The notes beneath the pieces are model-generated. The model did not search any database, was not told the origin of the DNA, and worked only from the letters and a program-made list of their open reading frames with translations. 5,413 bases of DNA from Chryseosolibacter sp966095595 (GTDB taxonomy: Bacteria > Bacteroidota > Bacteroidia > Cytophagales > Cyclobacteriaceae): contig CBHTUB010000413.1 in the NCBI GenBank assembly GCA_966095595.1, positions 1-5,413 on the forward strand. Reading direction: 5' to 3'. Position 1 is the first letter of the stretch. Every line of letters begins with the position of its first letter. Below, piece by piece: positions 1-5,315 of the stretch. The translations under genes and the position numbers were made by a program.

Positions 1-435
1 CAGGATCTCTGCTACGCTGTAACCCAGAAAATTATTCCGGAGGTGTCCGAGGTGTAAAGGCTTGTTCGTATTCGGCGATGAATATTCCACCATGATCTCC
101 TGACCATTCGATGGGAACGTTCCAAATGAAGTGTTGTCGTAGATCGACTGGATGGTTTGTATCCAGACGCGGTCGCTGAGCACGAGGTTGAGAAATCCCT
201 TTACAACATTGTAACGCTCCACGATGCCCGAGTTTGTTACGAGGTAATCGCCTACCATTCGGGCTGTTTCTTCAGGACCTTTCCGCGAGATCTTTGTCAG
301 CGGAAAACATACAAGTGTGTGAGAGCCTTCGAACTCCTGATTGGTCGGCTGAAGCTGATAGGAGTCAAGCGAAGTGTTGAACAACGCTTCAATTGCCTTC
401 TGAATATGAGACCGTAATAACTGTTCGGGATTCAT
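1..435 (-). CDS. argS: Arginyl-tRNA synthetase, N-terminal part (truncated by window edge)
   Basis: Reading the minus strand from the ATG at 435 gives 145 uninterrupted codons that run off the window. The product charges tRNA-Arg with arginine in the cytoplasm (class I aminoacyl-tRNA synthetase). Residues 1 to about 110 fit the ArgRS-specific N-terminal domain that contacts the tRNA D-loop. Then comes the class I signature region VEYSSPNTNKPLHLGHLRNN (116-135), with the HIGH-type ATP-binding motif as HLGH at 128-131. VEYSSPN before the HIGH motif is typical of ArgRS rather than of other class I enzymes. The rest of the catalytic domain, including KMSK, and the anticodon-binding domain lie outside the window. 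No strong Shine-Dalgarno precedes the ATG. The gene is on the same strand as the DHS-like gene but is cut off from it by a terminator, so it probably has its own promoter within 436-498. Identity is firm; the start is likely but unproven. Confidence 0.95.
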   Translation of the reverse strand, partial: MNPEQLLRSHIQKAIEALFNTSLDSYQLQPTNQEFEGSHTLVCFPLTKISRKGPEETARMVGDYLVTNSGIVERYNVVKGFLNLVLSDRVWIQTIQSIYDNTSFGTFPSNGQEIMVEYSSPNTNKPLHLGHLRNNFLGYSVAEIL

Positions 436-459
436 GCCGGAGCGCTTTAATAAGTCGTG

Positions 460-467
460 CAAAGGTG
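460..467 (-). promoter_or_regulatory. Candidate -7 element of a Bacteroidota promoter for argS
   Basis: On the minus strand this reads CACCTTTG, one mismatch from the Bacteroidota sigma-ABfr -7 consensus TAnnTTTG. It lies 24 bp upstream of the argS ATG. The terminator at 499-524 leaves only about 60 bp for an argS promoter, which raises the plausibility. I see no convincing -33 TTTG at the expected 19-21 bp spacing, so this is weak. The sequence is also part of a short direct repeat (GTGCAA twice on the plus strand, 458-470). Confidence 0.3.
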
Positions 468-498
468 CAATTTTTTAAGTAAACGCGGGAGCGATAAC

Positions 499-524
499 AA
501 AAAAAGGCCGGAGTAGTCCGGCCC
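499..524 (-). terminator. Intrinsic terminator of the DHS-like gene
   Basis: Plus-strand GGCCGGA (506-512), loop GTAG (513-516) and TCCGGCC (517-523) form a perfect 7-bp GC-rich stem. On the minus strand the hairpin is followed at once by seven T residues (complement of 499-505). That is the classic layout for a terminator read on the minus strand. It starts 26 bp past the stop codon of the DHS-like gene at 550. On the plus strand the trailing sequence is CTTTCG, a poor U-tract, so it is mainly one-directional. It ends the DHS-like transcript before argS. Confidence 0.88.
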
Positions 525-549
525 TTTCGTATACTTTTATAACTGGGTC

Positions 550-1527
550 CTACCAACCTAAAACGTATGCAAAGATCAACGGTGCCACAATGGTAGCGTC
601 GCTCTCCACAATGTATTTTGGTGTCTCAATGCTCAGTTTTCCCCATGTGATCTTCTCGTTGGGCACAGCGCCGGAATATGAACCGTAACTGGTTGTCGAG
701 TCGCTGATCTGGCAGAAGTAGCTCCAGAACGGAACGTTGTCCCTTTCAAGATCCTGGTGAAGCATCGGAACGACACAGATCGGGAAGTCACCGGCAATAC
801 CACCGCCGATCTGGAAGAAGCCGATTCCTTCGGAACCGGAATTTTTGGTGTACCACTCAGCAAGCCATACCATGTATTCGATACCCGACTTCATGGTCGA
901 AGCTTTCAGCTCTCCGGTCACTACGTATGAAGCGAAGATGTTACCCATGGTTGAATCTTCCCATCCAGGCACTACCATCGGAAGGTTCATTTCCGCTGCC
1001 GCGATCATCCATGAGTTCTTCGGGTCGATCTCATAGTACTGCTTCAAGTCACCGCTCTTCAGCATGCGATACATGAATTCATGCGGGAACAATCGTTCAC
1101 CGGCATTTTCGGCATCCTTCCATACCTTGAAAAGATGTTTCTGCAGCCTTCTGAAGGCTTCCTCCTCCGGAATGCAGGTATCGGTCACGCGGTTGAGGTG
1201 ATTGCCGAGAAGATCCCACTCGTCCTGTGGAGTAAGGTCGCGGTAGTTGGGTATTCGTCTATAGTGTGAATGAGCCACCAGGTTCATGATATCCTCCTCG
1301 AGGTTCGCACCCGTACAGGAGATTATATGCACTTTATCCCTGCGGATCATTTCAGCCAGGCTAATGCCAAGCTCACCGGTACTCATGGCTCCGGCTAGCG
1401 TCATCATCATTTTTTTGCCGTCAGCAAGATGCTTTTTGTAACCTTTGGCAGCATCGACCAGGGCTGCAGCATTGAAGTGCAGATAGTGCTTTTCGATAAA
1501 TGAAGAAATTGGCCCGTTTTGACTCAT
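550..1527 (-). CDS. Deoxyhypusine synthase-like protein (probable homospermidine/guanidino-polyamine synthase)
   Basis: This 325-residue, apparently complete protein has the deoxyhypusine synthase fold, an NAD-dependent enzyme that transfers an aminobutyl group through a lysine imine. Visible family landmarks are the NAD-region segments GAMSTGELG (46-54) and TGANLEED (72-79), the turn WEDSTMGN (189-196), the glycine triplet GGG (241-243) and SGAVPNEKITWGK (285-297), whose K297 aligns with the catalytic Lys329 of human DHS. E291 and W295 are also kept. Residues that bind spermidine in human DHS differ: the Asp243 equivalent is N196, the Asp316 equivalent is Y284, and the His pair after GGG is replaced by D247-F248. 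Bacteria lack eIF5A, so true deoxyhypusine synthesis is unlikely. I recall that one bacterial DHS-like class is named 1,9-bis(guanidino)-5-aza-nonane synthase (two agmatines joined), while others make homospermidine. The neighbouring arginine decarboxylase and ureohydrolase fit either. The family is certain; the exact substrate is inferred. Confidence 0.9.
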   Translation of the reverse strand: MSQNGPISSFIEKHYLHFNAAALVDAAKGYKKHLADGKKMMMTLAGAMSTGELGISLAEMIRRDKVHIISCTGANLEEDIMNLVAHSHYRRIPNYRDLTPQDEWDLLGNHLNRVTDTCIPEEEAFRRLQKHLFKVWKDAENAGERLFPHEFMYRMLKSGDLKQYYEIDPKNSWMIAAAEMNLPMVVPGWEDSTMGNIFASYVVTGELKASTMKSGIEYMVWLAEWYTKNSGSEGIGFFQIGGGIAGDFPICVVPMLHQDLERDNVPFWSYFCQISDSTTSYGSYSGAVPNEKITWGKLSIETPKYIVESDATIVAPLIFAYVLGW

Positions 1528-1550
1528 GATTCGTTTTAATAATTAAGACG

Positions 1551-1558
1551 CGAAAGTA
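1551..1558 (-). promoter_or_regulatory. Candidate -7 element for the DHS-like gene
   Basis: Minus strand TACTTTCG is one mismatch from TAnnTTTG and lies 23 bp upstream of the ATG at 1527, a usual distance in Bacteroidota. A TTC about 19 bp further upstream could stand in for the -33 TTG. The evidence is a weak motif match plus position only. Confidence 0.25.
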
Positions 1559-1677
1559 TACAATAAGTGAAAAATATAGAAATGCGTTCCATTCGCCGGA
1601 CATTTGCCGCTCAAAAGCGGGCTGCGTGTCCACCGCCGGCGTAAATTTTGTAACTTACGTGTTTGGCTGATTTCTGC

Positions 1678-2319
1678 ATGAGGACAGTTTTTTTATCAAT
1701 TATTCTTTTGGGCATTTCTCTAAGGGTATTTCCGCAAAAGACTGAGCCTGAATTCCAGGTTGTGCGCGAAAACAAAGAAGAAAGGATCACCATCTATGAA
1801 CGCTGGATCACATTCCCCGGATCACAGCCTCCGATAAAGGCCAGGGAAGTCAAGGGAGATTTTTTCATTAAAACGACAATACCCAAAGCCCTATCGCTCC
1901 TGAAGAATGAAAAGGAGATCTTCAAATGGCAAACACACGTAACGGAATTCAAGGTCTATGCAACCTCAGACTCGACAACCTGGAACGAATATTCCTATCA
2001 CGACATTCCGTGGCCCGTAAGCGATCAGGATCATTACCTCGAGTATACCATCCAACCCGGCTCAACGCCCAACAAAATATTTATCATTTTCCAATCGAAA
2101 GTAAATGCTGCCGTGGCCCCGGTGCGCGACGATGCTACAAGGATGCAGCTCTACGGGACGTGGATGTTTGAAAGACTTTCGGACAACGAGATCAAGGCAT
2201 CGTATACGATCCTCTCCAAGCCGCTGAACATCCCAAGGATCTTCACCGACCCGGTGATCCGCAGCAACCTGATGAGCACGATCAAGAATTATATCGATAT
2301 TCTTGAAGGGCGCGGGTAG
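1678..2319 (+). CDS. Exported START/SRPBCC-fold lipid-binding-like protein
   Basis: The ATG at 1678 gives 213 residues. The frame is open five codons further up to a TTG at 1663, but the ATG puts a clean signal peptide at the very N-terminus: MRT, a hydrophobic core VFLSIILLGISL (4-15), then polar sequence from about residue 20. The mature part reads as a single START-like (StAR-related lipid transfer, SRPBCC superfamily) domain. PWPVSDQD at 111-118 matches the PWPVSxRD-type signature of START proteins, and the C-terminal amphipathic helix (about 187-210, with DPVIRSNLMSTIKNYIDIL) is also typical. Such domains form a hydrophobic cavity for a lipid or other apolar ligand; no catalytic residues are expected. 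The signal peptide suggests the periplasm; no lipobox cysteine is present. It is divergent from the DHS-like gene and convergent with the ureohydrolase, so probably a separate transcript. The ligand is unknown, and no link to polyamines can be seen. Confidence 0.82.
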   Translation: MRTVFLSIILLGISLRVFPQKTEPEFQVVRENKEERITIYERWITFPGSQPPIKAREVKGDFFIKTTIPKALSLLKNEKEIFKWQTHVTEFKVYATSDSTTWNEYSYHDIPWPVSDQDHYLEYTIQPGSTPNKIFIIFQSKVNAAVAPVRDDATRMQLYGTWMFERLSDNEIKASYTILSKPLNIPRIFTDPVIRSNLMSTIKNYIDILEGRG

Positions 2320-2322
2320 GGT

Positions 2323-2450
2323 GGTCAATGGTCAATGGGAATTTGCATTTGGGTATTGGCTGTTGGGTTATTGGCTAAATGCCAATTGCCAACAGCTAAA
2401 TGCCAATCGCTAAAAGCTAAATGCCAATCTCCAAATGCCAACAGCTCACT
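2323..2450. repeat. Heptanucleotide repeat array with two inverted arms
   Basis: From 2374 to 2443 the sequence is ten back-to-back 7-bp units of consensus GCYAANN. GCTAAAT occurs at 2374, 2395 and 2416 and GCCAA-type units fill the rest, with one degenerate unit at 2430. This also gives a 21-bp higher period (GCTAAATGCCAAT at 2374, 2395, 2416). From 2323 to about 2372 the same kind of heptad runs on the opposite strand (GGTCAAT twice, then GGGAATT, GGGTATT, GGCTGTT), with one 8-bp unit at the join. The arms can pair: ATTGGC (2370-2375) with GCCAAT (2381-2386) around loop TAAAT, and GCTGTTGG (2359-2366) with CCAACAGC (2389-2396). It fills the gap between two convergent genes. Confidence 0.85.
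2359..2396. terminator. Possible bidirectional terminator/cruciform hairpin inside the heptad array
   Basis: A 6-bp perfect stem (2370-2375 with 2381-2386, 5-nt loop) is extended, across a small internal loop, by an 8-bp perfect stem (2359-2366 with 2389-2396). It sits between the stop codons of two convergent genes, 40 bp after the START-like gene and about 110 bp after the ureohydrolase. There is no T-run on either side, so Rho-independent termination would be inefficient. It may only reflect the inverted repeat arms. Confidence 0.35.
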
Positions 2451-2505
2451 CAAACTCCCTTAAGCCGTTTATGAAAATTGTTGACGGTAGTCCGGTCTTA
2501 TATCC

Positions 2506-3468
2506 CTACTCCGCCAGCACCGGACGGCCGATGATGGACTTTGCGGTTGCCTCTACGATCTCAAATGCACTTTCCGCCATTCTGTTCTCTGTGTCGAGCG
2601 TTGGATTGACTTCGACGATCTCCCAGCAGCAAACTTTTGGACTTTTCGCCAGTTCCTGGTTGAGTGTTTTCGCTTCGTCTACGGTGAGTCCGTTGGGAAC
2701 AGGTGTGCCTGTCCCGGTGGAAATGCGTGAGTCCATGCTATCGACATCGAACGATACATAGATCATGTCGCAGTGGTCGAGCATTTGTAGCGCTTTCTCC
2801 GCTACCACTGCCGGACCGAGCTTCTTCACATCTTCTACTTCGAGGAAGTTGACGTTGTATTTGTTGATGAGATAGTTCTCGGGTTTTTCGAGGTCGCGCA
2901 CGGCGATGTAGACGATGTCCTCGGGGTAGATCTTCGCTCCCGGTATACCTACATTTTTGATCTGCTCCCAATAATCCAGTGTCTCGCCGCGGGGGTCGTT
3001 GACTTTACATTCGAGGTTATCCAGCGCGCAGGCCATCGCCAGGGGCATACCGTGCATGTTGCCCGAAGGTGTCGTGAACGGTGTATGGAAATCTGCATGG
3101 GCATCGATCCAGATCACGCCAAGTCTGATCTTCGGATATGCTTTCTTGATCCCGGAAATAGTTCCATATGCGGTGCTGTGATCGCCCGCCATGATCAGGG
3201 GAAAGAAATCGTCGAAGATGGTTTCGTACACTTCGAGGCAAACGCGCTCTTCCATGATGAGCACACCGTCGATGAATTTTGCGTATGAGTGTTTTGCTCC
3301 GTCGAAAAGCAGTTCATTGACATTTTCTACTTCAACAGAGTCATATGTTTTGAAGAAATCTGAATTGAGGTCAAGGCTCGCAATCTTCATGGCTTCAACG
3401 CCGAGGCTTGCACCACGGGTTCCGGCACCGATTTCGGATTTTACTTCTATTATTTTGATCTCTTTCAT
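2506..3468 (-). CDS. Arginase/agmatinase-family ureohydrolase
   Basis: A complete 320-residue member of the binuclear-manganese ureohydrolase family, which hydrolyses a guanidino group to an amine plus urea. All six metal ligands are visible: H97 (AGDHS), D122, H124 and D126 (DAHAD), D241 and D243 (SFDVD). The H139 proton-shuttle histidine in SGNMHGMPL and E286 in EVNP are also present. The loop SGNMHGMPL and the segment around RDLEKPE (191-197) are arginase-like rather than SpeB-like. However, the position of human arginase Asn130 is H128 and that of Asp183 is E194. Both normally contact the alpha-amino/carboxylate end of arginine, while T133 and S135 are kept. The substrate may therefore be arginine, agmatine or a guanidino-polyamine; the nearby arginine decarboxylase and DHS-like gene favour the latter two by context only. 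An in-frame stop at 3478-3480 fixes the ATG at 3468 as the first possible start. An AGGAG lies 15 nt upstream, rather far for a ribosome-binding site. Confidence 0.9.
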   Translation of the reverse strand: MKEIKIIEVKSEIGAGTRGASLGVEAMKIASLDLNSDFFKTYDSVEVENVNELLFDGAKHSYAKFIDGVLIMEERVCLEVYETIFDDFFPLIMAGDHSTAYGTISGIKKAYPKIRLGVIWIDAHADFHTPFTTPSGNMHGMPLAMACALDNLECKVNDPRGETLDYWEQIKNVGIPGAKIYPEDIVYIAVRDLEKPENYLINKYNVNFLEVEDVKKLGPAVVAEKALQMLDHCDMIYVSFDVDSMDSRISTGTGTPVPNGLTVDEAKTLNQELAKSPKVCCWEIVEVNPTLDTENRMAESAFEIVEATAKSIIGRPVLAE

Positions 3469-3483
3469 ACTTCGATTTTAGTT

Positions 3484-3488
3484 CTCCT
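3484..3488 (-). promoter_or_regulatory. Shine-Dalgarno-like AGGAG at unusual distance from the ureohydrolase start
   Basis: Minus-strand AGGAG is the best purine-rich match upstream of the ATG at 3468, but 15 nt separate them, against the usual 5-9. No alternative in-frame start exists between the upstream stop (3478-3480) and the ATG. Either it is not used, as is common in Bacteroidota, or the mRNA folds to shorten the gap. Confidence 0.35.
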
Positions 3489-3580
3489 GTGGACTTAACT
3501 CCGGTAGAGCTCCGAAGCTAACCAGGTAACAGGCATAGATTGAATTTTGTTTATTGCTAACCGTACAGAACCTTATTTGC

Positions 3581-3641
3581 TCCCTTTAGAAATCGGGCAA
3601 AGCATGCTTCCCTTCCCGAAGGCTATCGGGAGATAAAGGGA
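3581..3641. repeat. Nested inverted repeats with alternative pairings
   Basis: TCCCTTTA (3581-3588) is perfectly complementary to TAAAGGGA (3634-3641). Inside it lie the palindrome AAGCATGCTT (3600-3609) and the hairpin TCCCGA-AGGCTA-TCGGGA (3614-3631). TCGGG at 3593-3597 could also pair with CCCGA (3615-3619), competing with that hairpin. TCCCT (3609-3613) can extend the inner stem with AGGGA (3637-3641), competing with the outer stem. Lack of a U-tract argues against a simple terminator. It may be a dispersed palindromic repeat or a folded leader. Confidence 0.6.
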
Positions 3642-3690
3642 TGGAGTTTCTGCTGAAAAAACGGGTAGACATACGTTTTTTTGAGTCTTG

Positions 3691-3698
3691 CAAAGATG
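3691..3698 (-). promoter_or_regulatory. Candidate -7 element for the ureohydrolase gene
   Basis: Minus-strand CATCTTTG, followed by CA, is one mismatch from TAnnTTTG. A GTG (one mismatch to the -33 TTG) lies 20 bp upstream, the expected spacing. It would give a leader of more than 200 nt that includes the nested inverted repeats at 3581-3641. Supported by motif resemblance only. Confidence 0.3.
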
Positions 3699-3843
3699 GT
3701 AAAATTATCTCAATATTGCACTCTTTCGCCGAAGCGTCTATAGTGAAGTTTAGCGATTACTGGCATTGAATTTTACAGTGTAGCGAAACTGAAACACGAT
3801 CCGGTTATTTTATTGTATTTTAACCCGTAATCCAGTTTTTGCC

Positions 3844-3863
3844 AGCCTGCCGGCTAGCAGGTT
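3844..3863 (+). promoter_or_regulatory. Hairpin just upstream of the arginine decarboxylase start
   Basis: AGCCTGC (3844-3850), loop CGGCTA (3851-3856) and GCAGGTT (3857-3863) form a 7-bp stem with one G-U pair, ending 11 nt before the ATG at 3875. Its 3' arm holds AGG, the only Shine-Dalgarno-like trimer in the leader apart from GAAAG at 3866-3870, so folding could limit ribosome access. The loop shares GGCTA with the hairpin at 3614-3631, which suggests a common type of palindromic element. Confidence 0.5.
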
Positions 3864-3874
3864 TTGAAAGCGAA

Positions 3875-5287
3875 ATGAAGAGTTACCGCGAGCTGATTGA
3901 GCAAACCTTCGAATTTCCTCAGAAAGAGTTTAAAGTACGCGACCATGAGTTACTTTTCAATGATGTTCCGCTAACTGACATCATTAAAGAGTATGGTACC
4001 CCCTTGAAACTCACCTACCTGCCGAGGATCAGCGAAAATATCCGTTTTGTGCAGGCAACGTTCAATAATGCGATCGAGCGGTTCAAGTACAACGGCAAAT
4101 ACACATACTGCTATTGTACAAAGTCTTCGCACTTCTCATTCGTTCTCGAAGAAGCTTTGAAAAATACCGACGTTCACATCGAAACGTCTTCCTCCTTTGA
4201 TATTCCGATCGTATGGTCGCTCTATAACAAGGGAAAAATTACCAAGGACACCTACGTGATCTGTAACGGCTTCAAAATGCCGTTGTATACGCAATACATT
4301 TCCGAGCTTCTCAATGAAGGCTTTCACAACTGCGTTCCGATCCTCGACAAAATGGGCGAGATCGACGACTATGAACAGCAGGTGAAAGGCTCTTACCAGG
4401 TAGGTATACGCGTTGCCGCTGACGAAGAACCTAATTTTGAATTCTATACTTCCAGACTGGGTATTCGCTACAGCGATATCACACCCTTCTACAAGGAAAA
4501 GATCGAAAAGAGCGACAAGGCATCCCTCAAGATGCTGCACTTCTTCATCAATACCGGCATTAAAGACACCGCCTACTACTGGAGCGAGCTCAGCCGCTTC
4601 ATCTTCAAATATTGCGAACTCAAAAAGATCTGCCCAACGCTCGATTCCATCGACATCGGCGGAGGATTCCCGATCAAAACATCACTGACCTTCCAGTATG
4701 ATTACAAGTACATGATCGAGCAGATCGTGGAAAACATCAAGTGGATCTGTGACAAGAACAACGTTCCTGTACCGAATATCTTCACTGAATTCGGCAGCTA
4801 CACCGTCGGCGAAAGCGGCGCCGTATTGTACAAGGTGATCGATCAGAAATTGCAGAACGACAAAGAGCTCTGGTATATGATCGACGGCTCATTCATCACC
4901 CACCTGCCTGACGCATGGGGCCTCAACCAGAAGTACATTCTGCTGGCCTGCAATAAGTGGGACGACCCTTATCACAAGGTCAATATGGGCGGACTTACGT
5001 GCGACAGCATGGATTATTACAATTCGGAGGCGCATACTGGAGAAGTGTTCCTTCCCATGATCAACGACGAAGAGCCGCTTTACATCGGATTCTTCCACAC
5101 CGGTGCCTATCAGGAATCACTTGGCGGATACGGTGGCATTCAGCATTGCCTCGTTCCCGCGCCCAAGCACGTCCTGATCGACCGCAACGAAGATGGCGAG
5201 ATCAGTACAAGACTTTTTGCACCCGAGCAAAGCAGCGAAAGCATGCTGAAAGTTCTTGGCTACGACACCGTGAGACAGAAAGTCTAG
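3875..5287 (+). CDS. speA: Arginine decarboxylase, PLP-dependent fold type III
   Basis: From the ATG at 3875 the protein has 470 residues. An upstream TTG at 3839 would add 12 residues translated from a hairpin, so I reject it. It decarboxylates arginine to agmatine in the cytoplasm, the first step of agmatine-derived polyamine synthesis. An alanine-racemase-type TIM barrel comes first: the PLP lysine is K83 in YCTKSSH, CNGFK lies at 130-134, LHFFINTG at 221-228 and the phosphate-binding glycines at 262-264 (DIGGGFP). The C-terminal barrel carries TCDSMD (375-380), whose C376 matches the catalytic cysteine of ornithine/arginine decarboxylases. It is much shorter than E. coli SpeA (about 630-660 residues) and resembles the short arginine decarboxylase I recall from Flavobacterium. 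The usual EPGR is EFGS (305-308), and the PLP-stacking histidine appears as F224. Substrate is assigned from family resemblance and from the ureohydrolase/DHS-like neighbours; another amino acid cannot be excluded. Confidence 0.87.
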   Translation: MKSYRELIEQTFEFPQKEFKVRDHELLFNDVPLTDIIKEYGTPLKLTYLPRISENIRFVQATFNNAIERFKYNGKYTYCYCTKSSHFSFVLEEALKNTDVHIETSSSFDIPIVWSLYNKGKITKDTYVICNGFKMPLYTQYISELLNEGFHNCVPILDKMGEIDDYEQQVKGSYQVGIRVAADEEPNFEFYTSRLGIRYSDITPFYKEKIEKSDKASLKMLHFFINTGIKDTAYYWSELSRFIFKYCELKKICPTLDSIDIGGGFPIKTSLTFQYDYKYMIEQIVENIKWICDKNNVPVPNIFTEFGSYTVGESGAVLYKVIDQKLQNDKELWYMIDGSFITHLPDAWGLNQKYILLACNKWDDPYHKVNMGGLTCDSMDYYNSEAHTGEVFLPMINDEEPLYIGFFHTGAYQESLGGYGGIQHCLVPAPKHVLIDRNEDGEISTRLFAPEQSSESMLKVLGYDTVRQKV

Positions 5288-5315
5288 TCGTTGTGTCCAC
5301 TGCCCGGGCGGTATC

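Larger units (their letters stand above)
3469..3874. other. Divergent intergenic region between ureohydrolase and arginine decarboxylase
   Basis: About 400 bp with no convincing protein-coding frame. It should carry the promoters and leaders of both divergent genes. It contains hairpins at 3609-3641 and 3844-3863, an outer 8-bp inverted repeat 3581-3588/3634-3641, a 10-bp palindrome AAGCATGCTT (3600-3609), and two TAGCGA copies 30 bp apart (3751 and 3781). The last 60 bp before the decarboxylase are T/A-rich (around 3805-3840), but no clear TAnnTTTG is seen on the plus strand. Confidence 0.7.

Noticed and set aside
157..417. Plus-strand open frame inside argS
   Set aside because: It lies antisense to a clearly coding ArgRS frame and shows no recognisable domain.
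550..1527. True deoxyhypusine synthase acting on eIF5A
   Set aside because: eIF5A is absent from bacteria, and spermidine-binding residues of the eukaryotic enzyme are replaced.
1663..1677. TTG start for the START-like protein
   Set aside because: It would put polar residues and a cysteine before a compact signal peptide that begins naturally at the ATG at 1678.
2374..2450. Repeat array as a CRISPR
   Set aside because: Units are 7 bp (21 bp super-period) with no spacers of constant length and no cas genes; it is a tandem heptad repeat.
3191..3481. Plus-strand open frame over the 5' end of the ureohydrolase gene
   Set aside because: It is low-complexity, serine-rich shadow translation opposite the conserved metal-binding protein, with no homologous pattern.
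3839..3874. TTG start adding 12 residues to the arginine decarboxylase
   Set aside because: The added residues are translated from a hairpin, TTG is a rare start, and the ATG at 3875 begins a family-like N-terminus.
4136..4540. Minus-strand 134-codon open frame inside arginine decarboxylase
   Set aside because: It is antisense to conserved decarboxylase motifs; its length is explained by the codon composition of the real gene.
5300..5312. GCCCGGGC palindrome after the decarboxylase as a terminator
   Set aside because: The stem would have no loop and no U-tract follows; it overlaps the likely ribosome-binding region of the CadD-like gene.
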